NCBI RefSeq assembly: GCF_001273845.1 | Contig: NZ_JHBW01000086.1 | Span: forward strand, 1 to 64,000 | Length of the DNA: 64,000 bases | Direction of reading: 5' to 3' | Origin: Leucobacter musarum subsp. musarum | GTDB lineage: Bacteria; Actinomycetota; Actinomycetes; Actinomycetales; Microbacteriaceae | In this document: one piece after another, positions 34,494 to 43,488 of the stretch | Layout: each line of letters starts with the position of its first letter | Position numbering within the stretch: position 1 is the first letter of the stretch | Notes under the pieces: generated by a model | What the model was told of the DNA's origin: nothing | The model's database searches: none | What the model saw: the letters and a program-made list of their open reading frames with translations, nothing else | Made by a program: the position numbers and the translations under genes

Positions 34494-35945
34494 ATGAGTA
34501 ATCCCAAGACCACCACGCAGACCGGTACCCCGGTCGCCAGCGACGAGCACTCGCTCGCAGCCGGGCCAGACGGCGCGGTCGCCCTCCATGACCGCTATCT
34601 CGTCGAGAAGCTCGCCCAGTTCAATCGCGAGCGTATCCCGGAGCGCATCGTGCACGCCAAGGGCGGCGGCGCGTTCGGCGAGTTTGTGGTCACCGGTGAT
34701 GTCTCTGCGTACACGCGGGCCGCGGTGTTCCAGCCGGGTGCGCGCACTGAAACCCTGCAGCGTTTCTCCTCGGTCGCGGGGGAGCAGGGTTCGCCCGATA
34801 CGTGGCGTGACGTGCGCGGTTTCTCGGTGAAGTTCTACACTGCTGAGGGCAACTACGACATCGTGGGCAATAACACCCCGGTTTTCTTCATTCGCGACGG
34901 CATCAAGTTCCCCGACTTCATTCACTCGCAGAAGCGTCTGCCCGGATCTGGACTGCGCGACGCCGACATGCAGTGGGATTTCTGGACCCTCTCGCCCGAA
35001 TCGGCCCACCAGGTGACGTACCTCATGGGCGATCGTGGTCTGCCGCTCTCGTGGCGTCACATGCCCGGGTTCGGGTCGCACACGTATCAGTGGATCAATG
35101 AGGCCGGCGAGCGGTTCTGGGTGAAGTACCACTTCGATGCGCTGCAGGGCAACCAGGAGATGACGGGTGCTGAGGCCGAGGCGATCGCTGGTGCCGATGC
35201 CGACTACTATCGCCGTGATCTCTTCGACGCGATCGAGCGCGGCGACTTTCCCGCGTGGAAGGTCTCGGTGCAGGTGATGCCTTACGAAGAGGCGAAGACT
35301 TACCGCTTCAACCCGTTCGACCTCACCAAGGTGTGGCCGCATGCCGACTACCCGAAGATCGAGGTTGGGGTGCACACGCTGAACCGTAACCCCGAGAACT
35401 TTTTCGCGCAGATCGAGCAGGCCGCGTTCTCTCCGGCGAACACGGTGCCCGGCATCGACATCTCGCCCGACCGCATGCTCATGGCGCGCGTGTTCTCGTA
35501 CCCGGATGCGCAGCGTTACCGCGTGGGCACGAACTACAATCAGATTCCGGTGAACGCTCCGGTGGCGCCGGTGGCGAACTACTCGCAGGATGGCGCGCAG
35601 CGTCATGGTTTCAACGCGCCGAGCACCCCGGTCTACGCGCCGAACTCGGCGGGCGGCCCTGTCGCCGATGCGCAGGCTGCCGGGGCGGGGTCTTGGGAGT
35701 CCGACGGTGACCTGGTGCGTACCGCGGCGTCGTTGCACGCCGAAGACGACGACTTCGGTCAGGCGGGCACGCTGTACCGTGACGTGTTCGATGCGGCGGC
35801 GAAGGATCGCTTCCTCGATACGATCACGGGCGCCGTCGGCGGGGTGCAGCGTGCGGAGATTCGCGAGCGCGCCATCGGCTACTGGACGCAGGTCGACGCC
35901 GAGCTCGGCACTGCGCTGCGCCAGCGGCTCGAGGCAGCACAGTGA
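34494..35945 (+). CDS. katA: Monofunctional heme catalase (KatA type)
   Basis: 483 residues. Degrades hydrogen peroxide to water and oxygen. Visible active site: catalytic His54 in [13 protein letters not shown], distal Asn127 in VGNNTPVFF, and the proximal heme Tyr in the [12 protein letters not shown] block near residue 337. The [12 protein letters not shown] block is typical of small-subunit clade-3 catalases. Length is normal. A strong ribosome site (GGAGGAG) precedes the ATG. Its operon position after fur indicates peroxide-responsive control. Confidence 0.96.
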   Translation: MSNPKTTTQTGTPVASDEHSLAAGPDGAVALHDRYLVEKLAQFNRERIPERIVHAKGGGAFGEFVVTGDVSAYTRAAVFQPGARTETLQRFSSVAGEQGSPDTWRDVRGFSVKFYTAEGNYDIVGNNTPVFFIRDGIKFPDFIHSQKRLPGSGLRDADMQWDFWTLSPESAHQVTYLMGDRGLPLSWRHMPGFGSHTYQWINEAGERFWVKYHFDALQGNQEMTGAEAEAIAGADADYYRRDLFDAIERGDFPAWKVSVQVMPYEEAKTYRFNPFDLTKVWPHADYPKIEVGVHTLNRNPENFFAQIEQAAFSPANTVPGIDISPDRMLMARVFSYPDAQRYRVGTNYNQIPVNAPVAPVANYSQDGAQRHGFNAPSTPVYAPNSAGGPVADAQAAGAGSWESDGDLVRTAASLHAEDDDFGQAGTLYRDVFDAAAKDRFLDTITGAVGGVQRAEIRERAIGYWTQVDAELGTALRQRLEAAQ

Positions 35946-36175
35946 GCGGGGCGCATTCGACAGCCGAAATCGGTGAGGCTGCGCAGACATCGCATCGAGC
36001 CTCTGACGCCGAGCGGGCTTCTGCCCGTCGGGGTCGAGCGGGGAATCGGCTCCGCGCCGAGCAGCGCCATCGCCGCGCGATCGCCGCGGCCAGTGCCCAC
36101 GCCGAAAGGTACGCCGATCTGGTCATGACCCCGAACCAGATGCTCGTGCGGCGTTCGCACTGCGCGCACGACTGA
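35942..36175 (+). CDS. Small Arg/Ala-rich protein translationally coupled to katA
   Basis: 77 residues, GTG start overlapping the katA stop by 4 bases (GTGA). Composition: Ala, Arg, Glu, His, with long helical stretches, no membrane segment and a C-terminal RRSHCAHD. No family recognised. The overlap suggests true translation, but the composition also fits a random high-GC frame. Ends about 25 bases before a strong terminator. Confidence 0.5.
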   Translation: MSGAHSTAEIGEAAQTSHRASDAERASARRGRAGNRLRAEQRHRRAIAAASAHAERYADLVMTPNQMLVRRSHCAHD

Positions 36176-36199
36176 CGCGATAGCCTACGGGGTCGCTCC

Positions 36200-36244
36200 G
36201 AGCCGGTCCTCCCGTTGAGAAGCGCTCAGCGGCGGGACCGGCTC
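36200..36244 (+). terminator. Terminator after the fur-katA operon
   Basis: GAGCCGGTCC (36200-36209) pairs perfectly with GGACCGGCTC (36235-36244), and a further CCCG/CGGG adds to the stem. Confidence 0.7.
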
Positions 36245-36370
36245 TTGGCGTCCCTGGCAACGGATACCCTCTATCCTCGATAGCAGGGGATCCGGTGCCG
36301 AACCTGCAGCTGATCTCCGGTGCGGCGCGGAGACCTCGCGTCGGGCAGAGGCAGAGAGAAAGCTGGATCC

Positions 36371-37636
36371 ATGAGCGACCTTGCAGTGTTTGATCAGTAC
36401 GAGTCTGAAGTGCGCGGCTACATCCGCTCCTTCCCCGTGGTGTTCGAGCGTGCGCAGGGGTCCGTGCTGACCGCGGAAGACGGGACCGAGTACCTCGACT
36501 TCTTCAGCGGAGCCGGTGTCGTGAACTACGGCCACAACAATCCGGTCTTCACGGAGGCGCTCATCGGGTACCTGCAGAGCGGTGGCATCATCCACGGTCT
36601 CGACATGGCGACCGCGGCGAAGCGCGATTTCATCGATGCGTTCCAGCGTCTCGTGCTCGCTCCGCGCGGCCTGAACTACAAGCTGCAGTTCACCGGCCCG
36701 ACCGGCGCCAACGCGGTCGAATCGGCATTGAAACTCGCGCGCCAGGCGACGGGGCGCCAGAACATCGTCGCCTTCACCAACGGCTTCCACGGCCTCAGCT
36801 TGGGCGCGCTCGCCGCGACGGGCAACGAGAAGTATCGCGCAGCCGGTGGGGTTTCGCTCGGCGACGTGACGCGTCTGCCCTACGACGGCTACCTGGGCGA
36901 GGGCATCGACACGCTCGACCTGCTCGAGCGCATGCTCGACGACCCCGGTTCGGGCCTCGATCTTCCGGCCGCCGTGATTGTCGAAGCGATCCAGGGCGAA
37001 GGCGGCATAAACGTCGCGAGTGCCGAGTGGCTGCGACGCCTGCGCGCGATCACCGCACAGCGCGGCATCTTGCTGATCGTCGATGACATCCAGTCGGGCG
37101 TTGGTCGCAGCGGTCAGTTCTTCAGCTTCGAAGACTCGGGGATCGTGCCCGACCTGGTCACGGTCTCGAAGTCGATCTCCGCATCCGGTCTGCCGATGGC
37201 CATTCTGCTGCTGCGCCCCGAGATCGATGTCTGGAAGCCGGGTGCCCACACGGGCACGTTCCGCGGCAACAACCTCGCGTTCGTCAGTGCACGCGTCGCG
37301 CTCGAAACCTACTGGGCCGATGATGCCTTTACGACCCAGATCGCGGAGCGCGCCGAGCAGTTGGGTGCGGCGCTCAAAGCGATCGCTGCAGACTTCCCCG
37401 AAGCCGCGTTCACGGTGCGCGGCCGCGGCCTCATGTGCGGCCTCGCCTCGCCTTCGCGACCCGAACTCGCCGGGGCGGCATCGCAGCAGGCGTTCGCACG
37501 CGGCGTCGTCATCGAAACGTCGGGTGCGCGCGACGAGGTGCTGAAGTTCCTTCCCGCGCTCACGATCACTGCCGACGAACTCGATCGCGGCATCGCGATC
37601 GTGCGCGAGTCGCTCGCCGCAGCTCTGTCGGTGTAG
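36371..37636 (+). CDS. ectB: Diaminobutyrate--2-oxoglutarate transaminase (EctB-like)
   Basis: 421 residues from ATG 36371; the frame opens at 36320. A class III PLP aminotransferase that makes L-2,4-diaminobutyrate from aspartate semialdehyde, step 1 of ectoine synthesis. Diagnostic blocks: NYGHNNPVFTEALIGYL, IHGLDMATAAKRDF, QFTGPTGANAVESALKLAR, FTNGFHGLSLGALAATGN, LPAAVIVEAIQGEGGINVAS, DDIQSGVGRSGQFFSFED and the PLP Lys in VSKSIS. These match EctB more than DAT enzymes of siderophore pathways, though those are close. No ectA or ectC lies next to it in this window. Confidence 0.88.
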   Translation: MSDLAVFDQYESEVRGYIRSFPVVFERAQGSVLTAEDGTEYLDFFSGAGVVNYGHNNPVFTEALIGYLQSGGIIHGLDMATAAKRDFIDAFQRLVLAPRGLNYKLQFTGPTGANAVESALKLARQATGRQNIVAFTNGFHGLSLGALAATGNEKYRAAGGVSLGDVTRLPYDGYLGEGIDTLDLLERMLDDPGSGLDLPAAVIVEAIQGEGGINVASAEWLRRLRAITAQRGILLIVDDIQSGVGRSGQFFSFEDSGIVPDLVTVSKSISASGLPMAILLLRPEIDVWKPGAHTGTFRGNNLAFVSARVALETYWADDAFTTQIAERAEQLGAALKAIAADFPEAAFTVRGRGLMCGLASPSRPELAGAASQQAFARGVVIETSGARDEVLKFLPALTITADELDRGIAIVRESLAAALSV

Positions 37637-37662
37637 ACCCCGTCGCCCCGCTCCGGTGGCGC

Positions 37663-39390
37663 TTACCCGGCGGCGCCGACCGCGCGGCCGGCAGCGCGCC
37701 CCGAGAACAGGCACCCACCCAAGAAGGTGCCTTCGAGCGCGTTGTAGCCGTGCACGCCCCCGCCGCCGAATCCGGCGGCCTCGCCGGCGGCGAACAAGCC
37801 AGGAATCGGCGCGCCGTCGGCTCCGAGCACTCGAGAGTCGAGGTCGGTCTGAATGCCGCCGAGGCTTTTGCGGGTCAGCACATGCAGCTGCACTGCGACG
37901 AGCGGCCCGGCCGCCGGGTCGAGCAGCCGGTGCGGGGCAGTGGTGCGCGTCAGTCGGTCTCCGAGGTAGCGACGCGAGTTGCGGATGCTGTGCATCTGCG
38001 CGTCTTTCGAGAACGGGTTCGCGAGCTGCGCATCTCGCTCGCGTACGACGCGCTCGACTGCGGCGGCGTCGAGCAGCGGCTCGTCAGTGAGTGCGTTCAT
38101 GCGCTCGACGAGTCCGGGCACTGAGGCGGCCGAGACGAAGTCGGCGCCGCGGTCGATGAACGCCTGCACGGGGCCCGGCGCTCCTGAGCCGAGCCGCGTC
38201 TGCAGCAGCAGCTTGCGGTCGCGGAACGTGAGATCGGGGTTCTGCTCCGACCCCGAGAGCGCGAACTCTTTCGCCGCGATGCGGTGCGTAACGATGAACC
38301 ACGAGTGGTCGTGGGGTGCGATGGCCGGGTCGGTGCGCAGCATCTTGAGTGTGCCGAGGGTGTCGTGCCCGGGGAGTCCGGGCAGCGGGAGACGCCGACC
38401 GAGGGCGTCGAGCCAGAGTGGGGAGGGGCCGGGCAAGATGCGGATCGCGTGACCCGGCCAGATGGGCGCCCAGTTGCGCACGCCCTCCGTGTAGTGCCAC
38501 ATGCGATCGCGGTTGACGAGTCGTGCTCCGGCGGTCTCGGCGATGCCGAGCATGCGCCCGTCGACATATTCGGGTACACCCGTGACCATGCGGTTCGGCG
38601 GCGTGCCGAGGCGCTCGGGCCAGAAACGGCGCACGAGATCGTGGCTGCCGCCGATCCCGCCGCTTGTGATGATGACTGCCGGCGCCCGCAGCTCGAATTC
38701 ACCCGCGGGCACGCGATTGGAAGCCGCACCGCGCGGGGTCGTGTCGGGCGCGAGCACGGTGCCGCGCACTCCGACGACGGCGCCCGCCTCGGTGACGATC
38801 TCGTCGCACCGGTGCCGGTGCCTGATCTCGGTGCGACCGAGGTCGACCGCCTCGTGCGCGGCGTCGATGAAGGGTTGCACGACTCCGGTGCCCGTGCCCC
38901 AAGGCACGTGGAATCGCGGCACGGAATTGCCGTGGCCACTCGCCGTGAGATCGCCGCGCTCGGCCCAGCCCACGACCGGCGTGAGATCGATGCCTGCCTC
39001 GCGGATCCAGGATCGCTTCTCGCCCGCGGCGAACTCGACGTACGCTCGTCCCCATCGCTCGGCCCACACGTCTTCGTCGCTCGGCGCATTCCCGTCGCCG
39101 GGCCCGGACTCGGACCCGTCGCCGGTGCCGAGCCGATCCCACTGCGCGCTTCCGCGCCAGTCTTGCCAGGCGAGATCGGCCGAGTCCTGCACGCCGAGTC
39201 GGCGCTGCTCGGGGGAGTCGACGAGAAACAACCCGCCGAACGACCACCAGGCCTGCCCGCCGAGATCCTGCGGCCCCTCCTGGTCAATGATGAGTGTGCG
39301 CAAGCCAGCGCTGGCGCACTCGCGAGCGGCGACGAGGCCGGCGAGGCCGGCACCGACGATGATGACATCAGCGGCGTTGCTGGGGTTCAT
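37663..39390 (-). CDS. FAD-binding dehydrogenase (fumarate reductase/KSTD-like flavoprotein)
   Basis: 575 residues. FAD motif DVIIVGAGLAGLVAA at the N-terminus, GGQAWWSFGGLF after the first domain, and a C-terminal FAD-closing motif GLFAAGEAAGFGGGGVHGYNALEGTFLGGCLFSG (first residues given here only as landmarks near 540-570). The pattern matches proteins annotated as FAD-binding dehydrogenases, relatives of 3-ketosteroid dehydrogenase and fumarate reductase flavoproteins. The electron acceptor and substrate are unknown. It overlaps the PlsC gene by 4 bases (39387-39390), which precedes it in the same operon. Confidence 0.85.
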   Translation of the reverse strand: MNPSNAADVIIVGAGLAGLVAARECASAGLRTLIIDQEGPQDLGGQAWWSFGGLFLVDSPEQRRLGVQDSADLAWQDWRGSAQWDRLGTGDGSESGPGDGNAPSDEDVWAERWGRAYVEFAAGEKRSWIREAGIDLTPVVGWAERGDLTASGHGNSVPRFHVPWGTGTGVVQPFIDAAHEAVDLGRTEIRHRHRCDEIVTEAGAVVGVRGTVLAPDTTPRGAASNRVPAGEFELRAPAVIITSGGIGGSHDLVRRFWPERLGTPPNRMVTGVPEYVDGRMLGIAETAGARLVNRDRMWHYTEGVRNWAPIWPGHAIRILPGPSPLWLDALGRRLPLPGLPGHDTLGTLKMLRTDPAIAPHDHSWFIVTHRIAAKEFALSGSEQNPDLTFRDRKLLLQTRLGSGAPGPVQAFIDRGADFVSAASVPGLVERMNALTDEPLLDAAAVERVVRERDAQLANPFSKDAQMHSIRNSRRYLGDRLTRTTAPHRLLDPAAGPLVAVQLHVLTRKSLGGIQTDLDSRVLGADGAPIPGLFAAGEAAGFGGGGVHGYNALEGTFLGGCLFSGRAAGRAVGAAG

Positions 39391-40091
39391 GCCCCCATTG
39401 TGCCTCGTTGCGGGTCAATTGCGGCGTGTTCTTCGGCGCGCTCCTGACCGGTGAGGTCGTGTATCGCCTGCATGATGCGCTCTGTGGCCTCACGACGGGC
39501 GCGACCAGCGGGGAGCTCGGCGAGATCGTGCAGCTGCACGGGGGCTCCGAAGCGCACCTCGACGCGCTCGGGTCGGCCCGTGGCTGGATTGCGCAGCGCT
39601 CGATTCGTGCCGATCAGCCCCACCGGCACGACCGCGGCCCCCGTTTCGAGGGCGAGCCAGGCCGCGCCGCTGCGCCCGCGATAGAGACGGCCGTCGCGCG
39701 AACGGCTGCCCTCGGGGAACACGGCAAACACTCTGCCCGCGGCGAGTACGTCGCGCCCGGCGTCGAGCGCGGCCTGCGCGGCCGATGACGCTTCGCGGTG
39801 CACCGAGATCGCGCCGATCTGTCGGAAGAACCAGCCGCCAATGCGCGAGGCAAACAGTGACGACTTGGCGAGAAACTGCACCTTGCGCGGTGAGAACGAG
39901 GGGATGAGGATCGTGTCGAGCCCCGAGAGATGGTTGCTCGCCAGCAGCACTGGCCCCGCCTCGGGCACATGCTCGCGGCCCGTGACCCGAGGCTGAAACC
40001 GGAGCCGCAGCAGCGGACGCAGCACGGCTCGCCCGATCACGAAGACGGGCCCGGGCGACGGGACTGATGTGGCAGGTTCGGCGGAACGCAC
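39387..40091 (-). CDS. 1-acyl-sn-glycerol-3-phosphate acyltransferase (PlsC-like)
   Basis: 234 residues, GTG start. Transfers an acyl chain to lysophosphatidic acid in phospholipid synthesis. The four acyltransferase blocks are present: NHLSGLD (HX4D catalytic motif), the QFLAKSSLF-GGWFFRQIGAISVHR region, FPEGSRSRDG (substrate-binding) and VPVGLIGT. A hydrophobic start region associates it with the membrane. It is the first gene of a two-gene unit with the FAD dehydrogenase; why the two are coupled is not clear. Confidence 0.9.
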   Translation of the reverse strand: MRSAEPATSVPSPGPVFVIGRAVLRPLLRLRFQPRVTGREHVPEAGPVLLASNHLSGLDTILIPSFSPRKVQFLAKSSLFASRIGGWFFRQIGAISVHREASSAAQAALDAGRDVLAAGRVFAVFPEGSRSRDGRLYRGRSGAAWLALETGAAVVPVGLIGTNRALRNPATGRPERVEVRFGAPVQLHDLAELPAGRARREATERIMQAIHDLTGQERAEEHAAIDPQRGTMGA

Positions 40092-40258
40092 GCTCCGAGA
40101 CTATCGCCGCGCCTCCCGGTACGAGACACGCCCACGAGTGCACAGGAAATGCATAGTGCAGGGCACGATCCGGTCACAAGGGCTTGCGGCGATTGTGGGC
40201 ACCGGCATTAGGGTGGAACGACGCGCTGCTTCAAGCGCACGCACCGGGAGGGGCCGAC

Positions 40259-41071
40259 GTGATCGAGTTCGAACGGGTGTCGAAGGTGTATGCCGGCGGC
40301 GCGACGGCGGTGCACGAGTTCTCGCTGACGATTCCATCGCACCGCGCCGTTGTGCTCGTGGGGTCTTCGGGGTCGGGTAAAACGACGTTGATGCGCATGG
40401 TGAACCGCATGGTCGACCCGACGAGCGGGCGGGTGCTGATCGACGGCGAAGACGTGCGCGACAAAAATCCGGTCGCGCTGCGCCGTTCGATTGGGTACGT
40501 GCTGCAGCAGGGCGGCCTGTTGCCGCATCGCACCGTGGCAGACAACGTCGCGGCGGTACCCGTGCTCACCGGAACGTCGCGCCGAGAGGCCCGACTCGCT
40601 GCGGGGGCTTTGCTCGAGCGGGTGGGGCTCGATCCCGCGCTCGCTTCGCGATACCCCGCGCAACTCTCGGGCGGTCAGCAGCAGCGCGTCGGCGTCGCCC
40701 GGGCGCTCGCCTCCGACCCCAACATTCTGCTGATGGACGAGCCGTTCGGCGCCGTGGACCCCATTGTGCGGCGCGAATTGCAGCAGGAACTGCTGCGTCT
40801 GCAGGCCGAGCTGGGCAAGACCATCCTGTTCGTCACCCACGACATCGACGAGGCGTTCCTCCTCGGCGACGAGGTCGTGGTGCTCGAGACCGGTGGCCGG
40901 ATCGCCCAGCGCGGCACGCCTGCCGAGATTCTGGGCAGCCCCGCGAATGACTTCGTGCGTGATTTCGTCGGAGCCGACCGCGGCGAGCGTCATCTGCACG
41001 TCATACAAACGGAGGGGCAGCGGATCGCAGTCGATGCGGCCGGGCGCCCGGTGGGAGTGCTCGAACCGTGA
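40259..41071 (+). CDS. Osmoprotectant ABC importer ATPase (OpuCA/ProV-like)
   Basis: 270 residues from GTG 40259 behind GGGAGGGG. Walker A GSSGSGKTT, Q-loop YVLQQGGLLPH, signature LSGGQQQR, Walker B ILLMDEPFGAVD and switch His FVTHDIDEA. The MVNRMVDPTSG segment is specific to the glycine-betaine/choline branch. It lacks the C-terminal CBS pair found in longer OpuCA/ProV proteins that sense ionic strength. First of four genes with ATGA/GTGA overlaps. Confidence 0.92.
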   Translation: MIEFERVSKVYAGGATAVHEFSLTIPSHRAVVLVGSSGSGKTTLMRMVNRMVDPTSGRVLIDGEDVRDKNPVALRRSIGYVLQQGGLLPHRTVADNVAAVPVLTGTSRREARLAAGALLERVGLDPALASRYPAQLSGGQQQRVGVARALASDPNILLMDEPFGAVDPIVRRELQQELLRLQAELGKTILFVTHDIDEAFLLGDEVVVLETGGRIAQRGTPAEILGSPANDFVRDFVGADRGERHLHVIQTEGQRIAVDAAGRPVGVLEP

Positions 41072-41751
41072 AGTGGTTCTTCGCGAACTGGGAGTTCGTG
41101 GCGCAGCTCGCGCTGTCGCACCTGGTGCTGAGCGTTCCGGCGATCATCATCAGCGTGATCGTCGCGATCCCGATCGGCCGTCTCGCGTTTCGCCACCCGC
41201 GGGTGGGCGGCCCATTGCTCTCGGTGGCGACCCTCGCCTACGCGATCCCGGCGTTGCCGTTGCTCATCATCATTCCAGCCCTGATCGGCACGGCTCTGCG
41301 GTCGTGGCAGACCATGGTGGTGGCGCTCAGCGTCTACGGTGTCGCGCTACTCGTGCGCACCGCAGCCGACGCGTTCGGCTCGGTCGATCGGCAACTGCGC
41401 GACGCCGCGGTCGCGATCGGGTATGCACCGCGACAACTGTTCTGGCGCGTGGATCTTCCGCTGTCGGTGCCGGTGCTGATCTCTGGCGTGCGCGTCGTCT
41501 CGGTGTCGACGATCAGCCTGGTTACGCTGGGGGCGCTGATCGGCGTGCCGAGTCTCGGTACGCTCCTCACCGACGGCTTCCAGCGCGGCATCTTCGCGGA
41601 GATCTGGACGGGTGTGCTGGCGACGGTGGTGCTGGCGCTCGTGCTCGACGCGATCGTGCTCGTGATCGGGCGCGTGATGACGCCGTGGTCGCGACGCGTC
41701 GCATCGGGCACGCGCACGAGCGCCGTGCGCGAGGAGGTGCGTCGCGCATGA
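41068..41751 (+). CDS. Osmoprotectant ABC importer permease 1 (OpuCB-like)
   Basis: 227 residues, GTG overlapping the ATPase stop. Five to six membrane helices; the ATPase-contact loop is DAAVAIGYAPRQLFWRVDLP near residues 110-130, the EAA loop of OpuCB/YehW-type permeases. Substrate specificity of the system (glycine betaine, choline, carnitine, proline betaine) cannot be told from the permease. Confidence 0.9.
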   Translation: MKWFFANWEFVAQLALSHLVLSVPAIIISVIVAIPIGRLAFRHPRVGGPLLSVATLAYAIPALPLLIIIPALIGTALRSWQTMVVALSVYGVALLVRTAADAFGSVDRQLRDAAVAIGYAPRQLFWRVDLPLSVPVLISGVRVVSVSTISLVTLGALIGVPSLGTLLTDGFQRGIFAEIWTGVLATVVLALVLDAIVLVIGRVMTPWSRRVASGTRTSAVREEVRRA

Positions 41752-42425
41752 ATCTGTTCGCCGATGCGATCGCCTGGCTCGCCGACCCCGCCCACTGGTC
41801 GGGAGACGGGGGCATTCCGACCCGCCTGCTGCAGCATCTCGGTCTCGCCGCCGCGGCGCTGGTCATCGCCGGTGTCATCGCGTTGCCGCTCGGCGCGATC
41901 ATCGGGCATACGCGGCGAGGCGCGGGCGCCGTCGGCGCGCTCGCCGGTGCTGCGCGGGCGCTGCCGACGCTCGGCGTGCTCACACTCTTCGGTCTGGCGC
42001 TGGGCATCGGCATCACGGCACCGTTGCTCGCCCTGATCGTGCTGGCGATCCCTTCGCTGCTCGCGGGTGCCTACGCGGGCGTCAGTGCCGTCGAGCCCAC
42101 CGTGCCGGCGGCGGCCCAGGCGATCGGGTTCAGCCCGACGCAGGTGCTGCTGCAGGTCGAGCTGCCGCTCTCGCTGCCCGTCATGATCGGCGGCATCCGC
42201 GCCGCGACGCTGCAGGTGGTGTCGACCGCGACGCTGGCCGCCTACACCTCCGATGTCGGGCTGGGGCGCTACCTCTTCAGCGGACTGAAGTCGCGCGACT
42301 ACGGCCAGATGCTGGCGGGGGCGCTGCTCGTCATCGCGCTGACCATCGTGCTCGAGATCTTGCTCGGGGCGTGCCAACGCCTCGCCGCCCGCCGGATCGC
42401 GCGGCTCCCCGCGCGCACCGGCTGA
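41748..42425 (+). CDS. Osmoprotectant ABC importer permease 2 (OpuCD-like)
   Basis: 225 residues from ATG 41748, overlapping permease 1. Six membrane helices after a short N-terminal amphipathic part that begins WLADPAHWSG, a feature of this permease type; the EAA loop is AAQAIGFSPTQVLLQVELP. Together with permease 1 it makes a heterodimeric channel. Confidence 0.92.
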   Translation: MNLFADAIAWLADPAHWSGDGGIPTRLLQHLGLAAAALVIAGVIALPLGAIIGHTRRGAGAVGALAGAARALPTLGVLTLFGLALGIGITAPLLALIVLAIPSLLAGAYAGVSAVEPTVPAAAQAIGFSPTQVLLQVELPLSLPVMIGGIRAATLQVVSTATLAAYTSDVGLGRYLFSGLKSRDYGQMLAGALLVIALTIVLEILLGACQRLAARRIARLPARTG

Positions 42426-42497
42426 ACGCACCATCCAAACGCCGACCGGCACCGAACACCGTACGACCATCAGATCACCTACCGAGAGGACCCGATC

Positions 42498-43442
42498 ATG
42501 CATCGTCGACCCGCACTGCGCTCCGCCAGGTGGGGAGCCGCGCTCGCCGCTGGCGCGCTCGCCATCACTGCCGCGCTGACCGGCTGCTCGAGCGGCGACC
42601 CGCTCGACAGCGGCTCGGCCGACTCCGGCGGCTCATCCGAGGGCGGCACCATCGTCGTCGGCTCGCAGGATTACTACTCGAACGAGATCATCGCCGAGAT
42701 CTACGCGCAGGCGCTCGAAGCGAAAGATTTCGACGTCGACCGCCAGTTCCGCATCGGGCAGCGAGAGGTCTACCTCCCCGAGATCGAGGCGGGCAAGATC
42801 GATCTCTTCCCGGAGTACACGGGCAACCTGCTGCAGTTCTTTGTTCCGGATGCGCCGGAGCGCGTGTCTGACGATGTCTACTCCGCGCTCGAGAAGGCCA
42901 TGCCCGAGGGGCTTCGCGTGCTCGATCAGTCGCCCGCGACCGATCAGGATACCTATGTCGTCACGAAGGAATTCGCCGACAAGTGGGGACTGAAGACCGT
43001 CGAAGATCTGAAGAAGGTCACTGATCCGCTGACCTTCGGGTCGAACTCCGAGGCGGAGACGCGCCCCTACGGCCCCGCCGGGCTGGCGGAGACCTACGGT
43101 ATCGAGGGCGTCAAGTTCACGCCGATCGAAGACAGCGGCGGTCCGCTGACGGTGAAGGCGCTCAAGGACGGGTCGATCCAGTTCGCGAACATCTACTCGG
43201 CCGACCCCTCGCTGCAGGCGAACGATCTCGTGACACTCGAAGACACGAAGGGCATCTTCCTCGCTTCGCACGTCGTGCCGATCGCGAGCGAGAAGATTGA
43301 CGATGCGGCGGCGCAGGTGATCAACGATGTCGATGCGGCGCTCAGCCCCGAAGACCTGGTGTCGTTGAACGGGGAGAGCGTGAACGACGAGCGCTCGGCC
43401 GCCGACATCGCGAAGGATTGGCTCGCCGAGCAGAACCTCTGA
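42498..43442 (+). CDS. Glycine betaine/choline-type substrate-binding lipoprotein (OpuCC/OsmF-like)
   Basis: 314 residues. Lipoprotein signal with AALTGC (Cys30), then a Gly/Ser-rich linker and the OpuAC-type receptor fold: TIVVGSQDYYSNEIIAEIYAQ, FPEYTGNLLQFF, LTFGSNSEAETRPYGPAGL and VSLNGESVNDERSA. These blocks match the OsmF/OpuCC branch. The FPEYTGN motif contributes the aromatic box that holds quaternary ammonium groups. It is the last gene of the importer operon, 72 bases after permease 2. Confidence 0.92.
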   Translation: MHRRPALRSARWGAALAAGALAITAALTGCSSGDPLDSGSADSGGSSEGGTIVVGSQDYYSNEIIAEIYAQALEAKDFDVDRQFRIGQREVYLPEIEAGKIDLFPEYTGNLLQFFVPDAPERVSDDVYSALEKAMPEGLRVLDQSPATDQDTYVVTKEFADKWGLKTVEDLKKVTDPLTFGSNSEAETRPYGPAGLAETYGIEGVKFTPIEDSGGPLTVKALKDGSIQFANIYSADPSLQANDLVTLEDTKGIFLASHVVPIASEKIDDAAAQVINDVDAALSPEDLVSLNGESVNDERSAADIAKDWLAEQNL

Positions 43443-43476
43443 GCGAACATCCCGCGCGTGATGGCGGGGTCGACCG

Positions 43477-43482
43477 TAGGAT
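43477..43482 (+). promoter_or_regulatory. -10 element of a leaderless mtr transcript
   Basis: TAGGAT ends 6 bases before the ATG at 43489. Confidence 0.4.
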
Positions 43483-43488
43483 CTCCCC

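Noticed and set aside
33975-35990. A 671-codon minus-strand frame opposite fur and katA
   Set aside because: Shadow of the catalase codon bias; no start signal and no domain.
40092-40258. A possible -35/-10 pair (TTGCGG, TAGGGT) for the OpuC-type operon
   Set aside because: The spacer is 19 bases, too long for confidence, so no promoter was listed.
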